Assembly: GCF_000614185.1 (NCBI RefSeq)
Contig: NZ_BAKM01000010.1
Span: 62,001 to 126,000, forward strand
Reading direction: 5' to 3'
From: Phocaeicola sartorii JCM 17136 = DSM 21941
GTDB taxonomy: Bacteria; Bacteroidota; Bacteroidia; Bacteroidales; Bacteroidaceae
Length of the DNA: 64,000 nt
The position numbers and the translations under genes are program-made. Shown piece after piece: positions 9,030 through 19,066 of this stretch (position 1 is its first letter; each line of letters starts with the position of its first letter). A model generated the notes under the pieces. It did not search any database. It was not told where the DNA came from and worked only from the letters and a program-made list of their open reading frames with translations.

Positions 9030-11035
9030 TTATGCTTCTTTTTTTTCTTTATCCTTTTCCTCGGTATCTGAAGAATCCTTCTCTTCAAAATCTTCGGTCA
9101 CTTCTATTGGTTTTACAGGAGTTTCTAAAGCCATAATTTCTTCAGAACGTGAAGTCCAGGGGCGTTTGCCAAAAATGCGTTCCACATCTTCGGCGAAAAT
9201 CACTTCTTTTTCAACCAGCAGACGTGCCAGTTCGTTGTGACCATCTTTATGTTCGGACAATATGGCTTTTGCCCGGTCGTATTGTTCGTTAATCATTCTT
9301 TTTACTTCTTCGTCAATCAGTTCGGCTGTACGTTCACTGTATGGCTTGTTGAAAGAGTATTCATCGTTGTTGTAATAGCATAAGTTGGGTAACTTTTCAC
9401 TCATTCCGGCATAAGCGATCATTCCGTATGATTGTTTTGTCACACGTTCCAAATCGTTCATGGCACCGGTTGAGATATGTCCGGTGAACAGTTCTTCAGC
9501 CGCGCGCCCTCCTAAAGTGGCGCACATTTCATCCAGCATTTGCTCTTTGGTTGTGATCTGCCGTTCTTCGGGCAGATACCATGCGGCTCCCAATGCACGT
9601 CCACGGGGAACTATGGTTACCTTGATCAAAGGATTGGCATGTTCCAGAAACCAGGACAGAGTGGCGTGACCTGCTTCGTGCAAAGCAATAGTACGCTTTT
9701 CTTCGGCAGTCATGATTTTGGTTTTCTTTTCCAAACCACCGATGATACGGTCCACTGCATCCAGAAAGTCTTGTTTCCCGACTGCGTTCTTGCCATGACG
9801 GGCGGCGATCAGGGCTGCTTCATTACAAACATTGGCAATATCTGCCCCGCTGAATCCGGGAGTTTGGCGGGCAAGTAAGTCCAGATCGACACTCTCGTCT
9901 AGTTTTAAGGGCTTCAAATGTACTCCGAATACTTCTTTACGTTCGTTTAAGTCGGGCAAGTCAACATGAATCTGGCGGTCGAAACGTCCGGCACGTAATA
10001 ATGCTTTGTCCAATATATCCGCACGGTTGGTAGCTGCCAGAATGATCACACCGCTGTTTGAGCCAAAACCATCCATCTCTGTCAGCAATTGGTTCAATGT
10101 ATTTTCCCGTTCATCATTTCCTCCCATGCTTGGTTTTTGCCACGGGCGCGTCCTACCGCGTCTATTTCATCTATGAATATAATACAAGGGGCTTTTTCTT
10201 TCGCCTGGCGGAACAAGTCACGTACACGGGATGCGCCTACTCCGACGAACATTTCTACAAAGTCGGAACCCGAAAGCGAGAAGAAGGGTACGTCTGCTTC
10301 ACCGGCAACAGCCTTTGCCAGCAAGGTCTTACCAGTTCCCGGAGGGCCTACCAGCAACGCGCCTTTAGGAATCTTGCCTCCCAGCTCTGTGTATTTCTGA
10401 GGTTGTTTCAGAAATTCTACGATTTCCTCCACTTCTTGTTTGGCTTCTGCCTGTCCGGCTACATCTTTAAAAGTAATCCGGTTGGCTTTGTCTCCTTTTT
10501 CATATACCTGAGCTTTGCTTTTACCTACATTGAACGGATTGGCGCCTCCAGTTCCTGCTCCACCGCTCATGCGGCGCATGGCAAACATCCAGATTCCGAT
10601 CAATAGTAAGAACGGAGCAATATTCCAGAATAATGCACCGAAGTAGTCGCGTTTCTTCTCATAACTGATAGATCCGGTGAAGTGTCCCTCTTCCTGTGCC
10701 TTTTCCATGAATTTATCCAATGACTCCATGGAACCTATTTCTACATTCAAGGCCGGGCTGCGTCCTACTTTCTTGTAGTCATCTTTAAATACATCTTTAA
10801 CAAATTCCGGTTTAATGTACATTTCTACCGTATTGTCATCGTATGCAATTATTTTATTGGCATATCCCTTGTTTATCATGTCTTTAAACTCGGTATATGT
10901 TATTTGCTTGTCAATTCCTCCTTCTTGATTGGAAAAGTAGAGAATGGCAAAACTCATGGCAATGATAACATACAGCCAGCTCAAATTGAAGCGTGGCATG
11001 TTTATCTTTGGCTTATTATTTGTATTTTCACTCAT
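9030..11035 (-). CDS. ftsH: ATP-dependent zinc metalloprotease FtsH, frame-broken
   Basis: Membrane-anchored AAA+ protease for quality control of membrane and regulatory proteins. 668 residues after repair. Two membrane segments flank a periplasmic domain (residues about 20-40 and 130-148). Then follow Walker [14 protein letters not shown] (about 228), Walker [13 protein letters not shown], the second region of homology ([20 protein letters not shown]) and the zinc site HEAGH, with the acidic C-tail [18 protein letters not shown]. The frame breaks near 10127-10129 at GKNQA; one added base gives [15 protein letters not shown]. Starts 17 bases after rsfS. Because FtsH is normally essential and both halves are perfectly conserved, a sequencing deletion is the likely cause. 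Confidence 0.93.
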
Positions 11036-11052
11036 TTTAATTCTGTATAGGA

Positions 11053-11412
11053 TTAATCTAAATCAGGAATTTGAGTCAGTTTGGCGTCTGCCCATAAATG
11101 TTCCAGATTATAAAAGTTTCTCGTTTCCGGCAAAAAGACATGCACCAGTACATCACTGTAGTCCATTGCTACCCACTCTGCGTTTCTCAGTCCGTCTATT
11201 CCCGTCGGTTTGTCATCTATTTCTTTATGTACATACTCCTTGACTGAGTCAACGATAGCTGTTACTTGACTTGGGGAATTGCCTTGACAGATGACGAAAT
11301 AATTGCAAATGGTATCATCAATGGCGGTGAGGTCCGCTATTACAATGTTTTTACCTTTCTTTTCTTGAATACCTTCTGTTATTTTTTTTACTAAAGTCTC
11401 TGCTTCGTTCAT
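11053..11412 (-). CDS. rsfS: Ribosome silencing factor RsfS (Iojap family)
   Basis: Binds uL14 on the large ribosomal subunit and blocks subunit joining. 119 residues, normal for the family. The DUF143/Iojap core includes [30 protein letters not shown] and [20 protein letters not shown], the family signature. The frame is intact. First gene of the rsfS-ftsH-cdsA cluster. Confidence 0.93.
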   Translation of the reverse strand: MNEAETLVKKITEGIQEKKGKNIVIADLTAIDDTICNYFVICQGNSPSQVTAIVDSVKEYVHKEIDDKPTGIDGLRNAEWVAMDYSDVLVHVFLPETRNFYNLEHLWADAKLTQIPDLD

Positions 11413-11465
11413 TATAATGTTATTAACAACTGATTATTCTAATATTATGTATTTACAACAATGTA

Positions 11466-11473
11466 CAAAGATA
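11466..11473 (-). promoter_or_regulatory. -7 promoter element for rsfS-ftsH-cdsA
   Basis: The minus strand reads TATCTTTG, an exact TAnnTTTG match, 54 bases ahead of the rsfS ATG. No TTG is evident at the -33 position. Confidence 0.5.
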
Positions 11474-11662
11474 CTTGGTTTTCTCATATCAGCGAAAAAA
11501 TGTGCATTAAATATATTCGGTTTTTGTTTTTTTTAGTTAGATAATCTTTTTAGTGTTAGGTTAAACCAGAAGTGAGGATTTGTGATCAGGGGGGATGAAG
11601 TGGACTGGGAAAAGAAGATAAATAAAGAAAAAAAGATTTTGATTAAAAAAAAGCTTCAAAAA

Positions 11663-11693
11663 TTTGTAGGTTAAATAAAAAGCCGTATCTTTG
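11663..11693 (+). promoter_or_regulatory. Promoter of tRNA-Gln
   Basis: TTTG at 11663-11666, 19 bases, then TATCTTTG at 11686-11693 fits the Bacteroidota TTTG-N19-TAnnTTTG promoter. Transcription would start near 11700, about 30 bases before the tRNA. Confidence 0.7.
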
Positions 11694-11731
11694 CAGCGTC
11701 AAAATCAAAACAGGCGTTTTGATAGGAAGAG

Positions 11732-11802
11732 TGGGATATGGTGTAATGGTAACACAACAGATTCTGGTCCTGTTTTTCCAGGTTCGAATCCTGGTATCCC
11801 AA
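11732..11802 (+). tRNA. tRNA-Gln (anticodon CTG)
   Basis: A 71-base cloverleaf can be drawn. The acceptor TGGGATA pairs with TATCCCA; the D arm is GTGT/ACAC; the anticodon arm ACAGA-TTCTGGT-CCTGT has anticodon CTG after T33; the T arm is CCAGG-TTCGAAT-CCTGG. The discriminator base is A and CCA is not encoded. It is a single tRNA and is followed by a strong hairpin. Confidence 0.93.
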
Positions 11803-11825
11803 CAAATAACCCACTTATTAAAGGC

Positions 11826-11861
11826 AAAACCTCTCTAAAATGGTAGTTTTAGAGAGGTTTT
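11826..11861 (+). terminator. Rho-independent terminator after tRNA-Gln
   Basis: AAAACCTCTCTAAAA (11826-11840) and TTTTAGAGAGGTTTT (11847-11861) form a perfect 15-bp stem with a 6-base loop, followed by TCTTATTT. It is 24 bases after the tRNA end. Confidence 0.75.
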
Positions 11862-12106
11862 CTTATTTCGGGGCTAGCTATCTTAAAAATAGACCATCCG
11901 AAATCGGTGTTAAATTCGGTGCCAACTCTCTATTTTTATACTTTATAGGCTCATCTAAACACGAAAAAAATGAGAGATCCAAAAAGCAAACGTTCAATAT
12001 CCTGTTTGGGTTAAGACAGGGCGGGGGCTTAAAACAACTGGCACCCCTGTTTTGCAGGGGTGTAATTCAAGGACAAAGATAGTGAAAAATCAGTGCCACG
12101 TTAGCA

Positions 12107-12144
12107 AAAAAAGAGTCTAACACATTCGCATTAAACTCTTTTTT
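12107..12144 (-). terminator. Terminator of the DUF349 gene
   Basis: AAAAAAGAGTCTAA (12107-12120) pairs with TTAAACTCTTTTTT (12131-12144) at 13 of 14 positions around a 10-base loop. It lies 13 bases past the stop at 12157 and ends in a run of U on the minus strand. Confidence 0.7.
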
Positions 12145-12156
12145 ATAATTGTTTTT

Positions 12157-13964
12157 TTATTCGTCTTTCATTGATTGGTCAATCACTTCTATTTTTTTCA
12201 GTATCAGTTCCAAGTCAGCTTTGAGCTTTTCCACTTTACGATTCATTTCTGTAACCAGGCTGCTGCCTTTTTTGGAAGAACTGGTCAAGAAACCTAAATT
12301 GTTTTCGTATGTTTGAATTTCATTCTTCATGTTCTCGTAAGCACGAACCAATTTTTCACGTTCACGATAGAGGTTGCCTTCCTTGCTGATCGTTGATTTG
12401 AAATTACTTAATTTTTTCTGTGATGCGGAGAGATTCAACTTGTCAAACAACTTATCAATGACTCCATGATATTGCTTATACAATTTGTCTTTCTCTTTAA
12501 ACGGTACATGACCGATACTATTCCATTCCTTCATTAATTCTCGAATGACGTTTCCGGCATTCTCTTCCGGTGTTTCCTGTGCGTCGATTGTATTTAATTT
12601 TTCAATGATCGCCTTTTTCTGAGCCATATTTTCCTGTTCGACTGATCGCTGTGAAGAAGTAGCTTTGTTCTTTTGTTCGAAGAAATAGTCACATGCAGCG
12701 ATAAAACGTTTCCATACGGCATCCGAATACTTTTTAGGTACAGGACCGATTGTTTTCCATTCCTTTTGCAATTTGCTCAGCACATCGGCGGTAGCCTTCC
12801 AGTCTGTGTTGTCTTTCAAAGCTTCCGCTTTTTCACATAATTCTTTCTTCTTTTCCAAATTGCCTGCCATGCTTTCCTTGATGGACTTGAAGAATTCGGC
12901 TTTGCGTTTGAAGAACTCATCGCAAGCGGCACGGAAACGTTCGAATATCTTCACGTTCATTTTCTGTGGTGCGTAACCAATTGTTTTCCATTTGGCCTGC
13001 AGGGCAATGATTTCCTGAGTTTTGTTTTCCCAATCTTGGAAAGTAGTAAACGTATTGTATTCCATTGCTTCCACAATCTCGCAGATTACGGTTTTTTCAT
13101 CCAGATTACGTTGCTCTTTTTCTTTTAAAGCTTCGAAGTGTTGCTGGTGGCGACGGTTTACGGCTGTAGAGGCGGTCTTGAACCGTGTCCAGATGTCTTC
13201 GCGTAATTCCTTTGCTACAGGACCTGTATTCCGGAACTCTTGATGTAGCTTTTGCAATTGGTGGAAAGCGGAAATGACATCTTCTTCCTCGGCTAGTTTC
13301 TCGGCGGCTTCGCAAAGATGAGCTTTATCTCAAGGTTCTTTTTAAAATCGTATTCACGGAATTCATTGTTCAACTTTATCAAGTCATAGAACTTTTCTGC
13401 ATAGTGCTGATAATTTTTCCATAGTTCATTTACTTTGGCGGCCGGCACCTGTTTTATATCGTTCCATTCCTGTTGCAGCTTTTTGAATTCATTGTATGCT
13501 TTGTTGGCGTCTTCGGGAGATTCGGCAAGTTCTTTCAAACGGTCGATAATGGCGAGTTTCTTCACCAGATTATCTTCTTTTTCTTTATCTTGTTCTGCTT
13601 GTATGGCGCTTCTTTTTTCTTTGATAGAACTCATGATATCCTTGAAACGGCTTTCAGCATCGTCCGGTTGGGGGATAAATGCCTCGGGAGCGCCCCCGCC
13701 GTCAATAAATGCCTTGCGGGCGGTTTCTTGTTCGGCCTTGTGCAGCTTGTAGAAGTTCTGTTTCAATAAATCCAACTCCTGTTTGTCTGCATTGCAGGCG
13801 TCTTCATTGATTTCTTTCAAACGTTCGATGACCTCTTCTTTCGTTTGTTTAGGTACATACGTAGCGTTATTCTCTTCCACAGTAGCGGAAGATGATACCA
13901 AAGTTTCAGATGTTTGTTCCACCGGAACTTCGGTTAAAGGGCGGTTAGTTTCATTCGAGTCCAT
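12157..13964 (-). CDS. DUF349 repeat protein, frame-broken
   Basis: About 602 residues after repair, built from roughly six coiled-coil DUF349 repeats. Each has a W-x2-I-x2-VP motif followed by a W/F and an aromatic pair, for example WNDIKQVPAAKVNELW, WKTIGYAPQKMN, WKTIGPVPKKYSDAVW and WNSIGHVPFKEKD. The N-terminus is acidic and low complexity (EVPVEQTSETLVSSSATVEE), and the C-terminus is a long coiled coil. No enzymatic motif is present; the function of DUF349 proteins is unknown to me. The frame breaks near 13329-13332 after DFKKNLE; one added base gives KAHLCEAAEKLAEEED and the rest follows. Monocistronic with its own terminator. Confidence 0.88.
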
Positions 13965-14108
13965 CGTATAGATTTTTAAAGTAAGCGTTCTTGTTATAAC
14001 AACAATTTACAAATTAAAAGAAATAAATTAGAACTTCATACTGTTTTTCCCGATTTTTTTTAGGAAAATCTTTAAAAGTGGAGAAAACAGGGGAATCGAG
14101 GGGGGATG

Positions 14109-14180
14109 CACTACAGATTGCACAGATTCATACGGATTCTTTTTTATTGTGATTTCTTGAAGTCATCCGTGTGAATCTGT
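14109..14180. repeat. Extragenic palindromic element, copy A
   Basis: ACAGATTCATACGGAT (14122-14137) and ATCCGTGTGAATCTGT (14165-14180) match as inverted repeats at 15 of 16 positions, with a further CTACAGATTG on the left flank. It shares the ACAGATT core with the element at 21487-21579. It sits between the DUF349 gene and mgtE and lacks a U tract, so it is a repeat more than a terminator. Confidence 0.6.
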
Positions 14181-14231
14181 TTTTTTCTCTTTTGTATAAG
14201 TTGCAGTCTGTATCATTTGTGATGAAATGTA

Positions 14232-15572
14232 TCAGGATAGTAATACGGTGATGCCCATATAGAGCATCATGCCTATAATGTCATTGGTGATGGAGATGAA
14301 CGGACCTGTGGCGATGGCAGGATCTATTTTTAATTTTTCCAGTGTCATGGGAACCAGGGTTCCAAAGATGGAAGCGAACATGACCACGGCAAACAGACTA
14401 AGTGAAACCGAATAGGTCACGGTGGCGTTTGCCCCGAAACGGATGAAATTATAAATATATACCAGCATGGAAATAATGGTGGCATTGATTACGGCTACTA
14501 CGGACTCCTTTACTATTTGTTTCCAGGTGTTCTGGGCGTCTAGTGAACTGTTTGCCAGCCCCTGTACGATGAGTGCTGAGGACTGTGTCCCTACATTTCC
14601 GCCTGTTCCACCGATAAGAGGGATATAGAGGGCCATTTCGGGATGGGCGGCAAAAGTGCTGTCAAAATTACCCAAAATCATGGAGTTGCCTATTCCGCCT
14701 ATCATACCGATAAGCAGCCAGGGAAGACGGGCTGTAGTCTGGCGGAAAACATTATCGTCTGTTTCTACATCTTGTGACAGACCTGATGCCAGCTGATAGT
14801 CGCGTTCTGCCTGTTCACGAACTTCGTCCATCACATCATCTACGGTGATCCGTCCCACCAGACGTCCGATGCTGTCAACTACCGGTACGGCAACCAGGTC
14901 ATATTTTTCAATGGTCTGGACCACTTCGTCCACAGGTGTATCTACATGGACGGATATCGGGTCTTTCCTCATCACATGTTTCACTTTGGATACGGAAGGG
15001 CTGGTTATCATTTTCTTCAGCGGGAATACACCGCGCAGCCGCTGGTCATCGTCTACTACATATACATAATAGATCTCGTCCATATCTTCCGCCTGGATGC
15101 GCATTTCCTTTAGACATTCGGGCATACTCCAGTTTTCGTTTACGACTACCATTTCGGTACCCATCAATCCACCGGCGGTATCTTCGTCATATTTCAACAA
15201 ATCGACAATGTCTCCGGCTTGTTCTATGTCTTCAATGTGTGAGAGGACTTCTTCCTGTTTCTCTTCGTCCATTTCACGGATAATGTCCACAGCATCATCC
15301 GAGTCCATGTAGTCGACAAAGCGTTTGGCGATTGTTTCAGAGGGAAGGATTTCCAGAAATTCCTTACGGGCGTCTTCATCCATTTCGATAAGGACGTCGG
15401 CGGCAGTCTCATTGTCCAGTAACAGGTATATGAACCGCGCTTCTTCCGCGTCCAGTTCATTGCACAGTTCTGCTATGTCGGCAGGATGCAGATCGGCGAG
15501 TAAGCCCTTAAGTTGTTCTGAGTCTTTTTGCTCGATCAGCTGCTCTACTTTTTCTAGTTCCTCTTTATTCAT
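14232..15572 (-). CDS. mgtE: Magnesium transporter MgtE
   Basis: Inner-membrane Mg2+ channel gated by cytoplasmic Mg2+. 446 residues, frame intact. The acidic MgtE N domain covers residues 1-125 (ADLHPADIAELCNELDAEEA, then the EMDEDARKEF and DAVDIIREMDEEKQEE repeats). A CBS pair follows at about 130-250 (KHVMRKDPISVHVDTPVDEV, IGRLVGRITVDDVMDE). The C-terminal pore domain from about 275 has five hydrophobic segments with GGTGGNVGTQSSALIVQGLA, the conserved pore region. It lies 30 bases after rsmA, so read-through is likely. Confidence 0.95.
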   Translation of the reverse strand: MNKEELEKVEQLIEQKDSEQLKGLLADLHPADIAELCNELDAEEARFIYLLLDNETAADVLIEMDEDARKEFLEILPSETIAKRFVDYMDSDDAVDIIREMDEEKQEEVLSHIEDIEQAGDIVDLLKYDEDTAGGLMGTEMVVVNENWSMPECLKEMRIQAEDMDEIYYVYVVDDDQRLRGVFPLKKMITSPSVSKVKHVMRKDPISVHVDTPVDEVVQTIEKYDLVAVPVVDSIGRLVGRITVDDVMDEVREQAERDYQLASGLSQDVETDDNVFRQTTARLPWLLIGMIGGIGNSMILGNFDSTFAAHPEMALYIPLIGGTGGNVGTQSSALIVQGLANSSLDAQNTWKQIVKESVVAVINATIISMLVYIYNFIRFGANATVTYSVSLSLFAVVMFASIFGTLVPMTLEKLKIDPAIATGPFISITNDIIGMMLYMGITVLLS

Positions 15573-15602
15573 CCTACTCTTCCGTTAATATAATAATAGG
15601 TG

Positions 15603-16463
15603 TTATTCTTTCTTGTTTGTTACTTTCCGGGCGATATCGTTGCTGTAAACAATGTCCGTCTTGTTCTTCAATGCCGCTTCCACTCTGTTGGTCAGTTCGA
15701 TGAACTCTGGTACGGACAATTGTTCTGGCCGTTTATTGAAAATGGGGTCGGCACTCAACGGGTTCTCTTTGTCCAAAATGGAGGAAATGGAGTTCCTCAA
15801 GGTTTTACGTCGTTGGTTGAACGTTGTTTTTACAATGAGTTTGAACAGTTTTTCATTGCATCCCAGGTCAGTCGTTTCATTGCGTGTCATGCGGATTACC
15901 GCACTTTTGACCTTGGGAGGCGGATTGAATACATGTTCGTGTACGGTAAATAGGTATTCTACTTTATACCAGGCTTGTATCAAGATGCTGAGGATGCCGT
16001 ACGTCTTGCTTCCGGGGCCGGCGGCAATGCGTTCGGCTACTTCTTTTTGGATCATTCCGGTACAACAGGGGATCAGATCTTTATAATCCAGCATTTTAAA
16101 GAATATTTGGCTGGATATATTATAAGGATAGTTGCCGGTCAGAACAAAAGGTTTCCCGTCAAACAACTTTTCAAGGTGCAGTTTCAAAAAGTCGTCTTCA
16201 ATGATATGCCCTTCCAGAGCCGGGTAGTTCTCACGAAGATAAGCTACAGATTCATAGTCCAGCTCCACTACTTTTACGGGACGGCTTTTCTGCATAATAA
16301 ACTGGGTTAGTACCCCCATTCCCGGTCCTACTTCCAGAATTGGCAGGTCGGGGCACACATCTACGGTATCGGCTATGTCTTTTGCGATACTGAGGTCTTT
16401 CAAGAAGTGTTGTCCTAGAAATTTTTTTGGCTTAACTAATCCCATTCCGTTATTTTCTATCAT
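15603..16463 (-). CDS. rsmA: 16S rRNA (adenine1518/1519-N6)-dimethyltransferase RsmA/KsgA
   Basis: Dimethylates two adenines in the helix 45 loop of 16S rRNA, a late step in 30S assembly. 286 residues; the start could also be the Met at 16445 (MGLVKPKKFLGQHFLKD), which would give the more usual length. SAM motif LEVGPGMGVLTQ (about 45), acidic ribose contact VVELDYESV, and catalytic NYPYNISSQIFFKML (NLPYNIS in most relatives). The C-terminal region has FNPPPKVKSAVIRM. Frame intact; upstream of mgtE on the same strand. Confidence 0.94.
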   Translation of the reverse strand: MIENNGMGLVKPKKFLGQHFLKDLSIAKDIADTVDVCPDLPILEVGPGMGVLTQFIMQKSRPVKVVELDYESVAYLRENYPALEGHIIEDDFLKLHLEKLFDGKPFVLTGNYPYNISSQIFFKMLDYKDLIPCCTGMIQKEVAERIAAGPGSKTYGILSILIQAWYKVEYLFTVHEHVFNPPPKVKSAVIRMTRNETTDLGCNEKLFKLIVKTTFNQRRKTLRNSISSILDKENPLSADPIFNKRPEQLSVPEFIELTNRVEAALKNKTDIVYSNDIARKVTNKKE

Positions 16464-16492
16464 TTATAAATAGGTTTATTTCGCTAAGATAG

Positions 16493-16500
16493 TATCTTTG
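16493..16500 (+). promoter_or_regulatory. -7 promoter element for the flippase-like gene and pepD
   Basis: TATCTTTG, an exact TAnnTTTG match, ends 42 bases before the TTG start at 16543. The -33 site is not clear. Confidence 0.5.
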
Positions 16501-16542
16501 CATCGTGCAAAGGTAAACATTCTAAATTAATATACACAGATT

Positions 16543-17547
16543 TTGGAACGAACTCGATTAAAAAAGATCATAAATAAAGGTTTGCAGATTGCATTTCCGT
16601 TATTTTTAGGAGCCGCGATACTGATATGGATGTATCACGGATTCAATTTTTCCCGGGTATGGGAGGTTTTGGATGGAGGAATGAACTATGGGTGGATGTT
16701 GTTGTCGCTGGTCTTTGGTGTATTCAGCCACATATTTCGCGGGTGGCGGTGGAAACTGACATTAGCTCCGTTGGGCGAGCATCCCAAAACATCTGATTGT
16801 GTGTATGCCATCTTCGTGTCATACGCTGCCAACTTGGCTGTTCCCCGTGTAGGCGAGATTTCCCGTTGCGGTGTGTTGGCGAAATACGATGGCACGTCTT
16901 TCTCCAAATCGTTGGGTACGGTGGTTACGGAGCGGTTGATTGATACGTTGTGTGTGGCGTTGATTACAGGGGTAACTTTGATCATGCAGGCAAGGGTATT
17001 CGATATTTTCTTTAAAGAAACCGGCACGGATACCACGGTCTTGTCACAGGTCTTTACCTCCGGGCATTTCTATATCACTATCGTCTGTGTGTTGGCCGTA
17101 TTGGTACTGGCCTTTTTTCTGATCAGGAATGTGACAGTCTTTGCCAAAGTGAAAGGCATTCTCCATAATGTATGGGTTGGTGTACTGTCTTTGCGCCATG
17201 TAAAGCGGATGCCTTTGTTCATTCTTTACACTGCCGCCATTTGGACTTGTTATTTCCTGCAATTCTATGTCTCCTTCTTTTGTTTCGATTTTTCTGATAA
17301 TTTGGGAGTGATGGCGGGGCTGGTTATGTTTGCTGTAGGTAGCATTGCGGTAGTAGTTCCGACTCCTAATGGGGCGGGTCCGTGGCATTTTGCTGTCATA
17401 ACGATGATGATGCTCTATGGAGTCGGAAAAGAAGATGCGGGAATTTTTGCCTTATTAGTGCATGGAATACAAACTTTTTTATTAATTTTGTTGGGTATAT
17501 ATGGATTAGCGGCTTTGCCGTTCACTAATAAAACTAAGAAGTTATGA
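16543..17547 (+). CDS. Lysylphosphatidylglycerol synthase TM-region/YbhN-like membrane protein
   Basis: 334 residues with about eight hydrophobic segments and no soluble catalytic domain. Family features include FSHIFRGWRWKLTL, AANLAVPRVGEISRCGVLAKY (the conserved P-R-x-G-E loop), SLGTVVTERLIDTL and VVPTPNGAGPWHFAV. The family is the flippase-like transmembrane half of MprF; the substrate of stand-alone members is not known. TTG at 16543 is taken as start because the frame has no upstream ATG and ERTRLKKIINKG is a typical N-terminus. It overlaps pepD by 4 bases (ATGA). Confidence 0.85.
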   Translation: MERTRLKKIINKGLQIAFPLFLGAAILIWMYHGFNFSRVWEVLDGGMNYGWMLLSLVFGVFSHIFRGWRWKLTLAPLGEHPKTSDCVYAIFVSYAANLAVPRVGEISRCGVLAKYDGTSFSKSLGTVVTERLIDTLCVALITGVTLIMQARVFDIFFKETGTDTTVLSQVFTSGHFYITIVCVLAVLVLAFFLIRNVTVFAKVKGILHNVWVGVLSLRHVKRMPLFILYTAAIWTCYFLQFYVSFFCFDFSDNLGVMAGLVMFAVGSIAVVVPTPNGAGPWHFAVITMMMLYGVGKEDAGIFALLVHGIQTFLLILLGIYGLAALPFTNKTKKL

Positions 17548-19003
17548 GTACAATTCTCTCTCTCGCTCCGCAGAATGTGTGGAAGCATTTCTATTCATTG
17601 ACTCAGGTTCCCCGTCCTTCGGGTTACTTGAAGAAGGTTCAAGAGTTCTTGCTGAACTTTGGAAAAAGTGTAGGTGTAGAGTCATTCCAGGATGAAGCTG
17701 GTAATATTATTTATCGTAAGCCTGCACTCCGGGGATGGAAAACCGTAAGAAAGTGATTCTTCAGGCTCACATGGACATGGTGCCTCAGAAGAATAATGAT
17801 ACGGTGCATGATTTTGAAAAGGATCCTATCGAAACTTATATTGACGGAGATTGGGTGAAAGCCAAAGGTACGACTTTGGGAGCAGATGACGGTATGGGTG
17901 TTGCGGCTATCATGGCTATCATGGAAGATAAGACGCTGAAACATGGTCCGTTGGAGGCGTTGATTACTGCTGATGAGGAAACCGGCATGTTCGGTGCGTT
18001 TGGCTTGAAGCCAGGTACGGTAGATGGTGATATTCTGTTGAATCTGGACTCGGAAGAAGAAGGAGAATTGTATATAGGTTGTGCAGGTGGTGAAGACTTG
18101 ACAGCTGTTTTGGAATATAAGGAAATGGAGACAGATCCGGCTGACATTGCTTTGAAGGTTACTTTGAAAGGATTACGTGGCGGACACTCCGGATTGGAAA
18201 TCAATGAAGGACGTGCCAATGCCAACAAACTGATGGCTCGTTTCATGAATCAGGTGATTGCTTATGATGAGGCTTGTCTGGTTTCTTGGCAAGGTGGTAA
18301 TATGCGTAACGCCATTCCTCGTGAATGTGAAGTAGTTATTACGGTTCCTGCTGATGAGGAAGCGGACGTGATGGAATTTGTGCAGGAGTGCGAAGCATTG
18401 TGGAATGAAGAATATCATGTACACGAAACTCCGATCAGCTTCAAGGCAGAACGGGTGGAATTGCCTGCGATGATGGTTCCCGATGAAATCAAAGATAATC
18501 TGGTGGATGCGATTTATGCTTGTCAGAATGGGGTGATGCGTATGATTCCTACGATCCCTGATACAGTAGAAACTTCTTCTAATCTGGCTATCGTTTCTAT
18601 CGGAGGCGGTAAGGCGGAGATCAAAATCCTGGCCCGCAGTTCGCGTGACTCGATGAAGGATTATCTGAACACTGCACTGGAAAGCTGTTTTTCTATGGCA
18701 GGTATGGAAGTAACCCGTTCCGGTGGTTATTCAGGCTGGGAGCCCAATGTGGATTCTCCTATTCTGAAAGCTATGAAGGAGTCTTATCAGGCACAGTTCG
18801 GTAAGGAACCTGCTGTGAAAGTGATTCATGCCGGTTTGGAATGCGGTATCATCGGTGCGGTGGTTCCGGGATTGGATATGATTTCCTTCGGTCCTACTTT
18901 GCGTTCTCCTCACTCACCGGATGAACGCTGCTTTATTCCTTCTGTAGGCAAGTTCTATGATTTCGTGGTAGCTACCTTGGAAAATACACCGGTAAAAGAA
19001 TAG
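17544..19003 (+). CDS. pepD: Aminoacyl-histidine dipeptidase (PepD, M20), frame-broken
   Basis: Cytosolic zinc dipeptidase of the PepD/carnosinase type. 486 residues after repair, the usual length. N-terminal LAPQNVWKHFYSLTQVPRPS is diagnostic. Metal ligands appear in LQAHMDMVPQ, TTLGADDGMGVAAI, TADEETGMFGA, LNLDSEEEGELYIGCAGG and HAGLECGII. The frame breaks near 17724-17726 within YRKPA; one added base continues as TPGMENRKKVILQAHMDM. Coupled to the membrane-protein gene by a 4-base overlap and followed by a strong terminator. Confidence 0.92.
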
Positions 19004-19030
19004 TCTTTAAGATTTTATAAAGCTTTCGGG

Positions 19031-19066
19031 CGCGGATGATATGGATTTCATCCGCGTCTTTTTATT
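19031..19066 (+). terminator. Terminator of pepD
   Basis: CGCGGATGA (19031-19039) and TCATCCGCG (19048-19056) form a perfect 9-bp GC-rich stem with an 8-base loop, followed by TCTTTTTATT. Confidence 0.85.

Larger units (their letters stand above)
11413..11731. other. Intergenic region rsfS to tRNA-Gln
   Basis: About 320 AT-rich bases between divergent transcripts. It holds the rsfS -7 element (11466-11473, minus) and the tRNA promoter (11663-11693, plus). No coding ORF or repeat was seen in it. Confidence 0.6.
11803..12156. other. Gene-poor region after tRNA-Gln with several hairpins
   Basis: About 350 bases. It contains the terminator at 11826-11861, a small perfect palindrome CACCCCTG-N5-CAGGGGTG at 12042-12062, two near-copies of TCGGTG around 11896-11915, and the DUF349 terminator at 12107-12144. 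An 80-codon frame at 11840-12082 shows no family features and begins inside the hairpin, so it was not called. The 3' flank of a tRNA is a common integration target, but no integrase is present here. Confidence 0.5.

Noticed and set aside
9030-11035. FtsH split into two natural subunits or a programmed frameshift
   Set aside because: The break lies within the AAA domain without a slippery heptamer, and similar one-base losses occur in many unrelated genes here.
11840-12082. An 80-codon frame after tRNA-Gln as an integrase fragment
   Set aside because: It starts inside the terminator hairpin and has no recombinase motif; similarity to an integrase N-terminus could not be supported.
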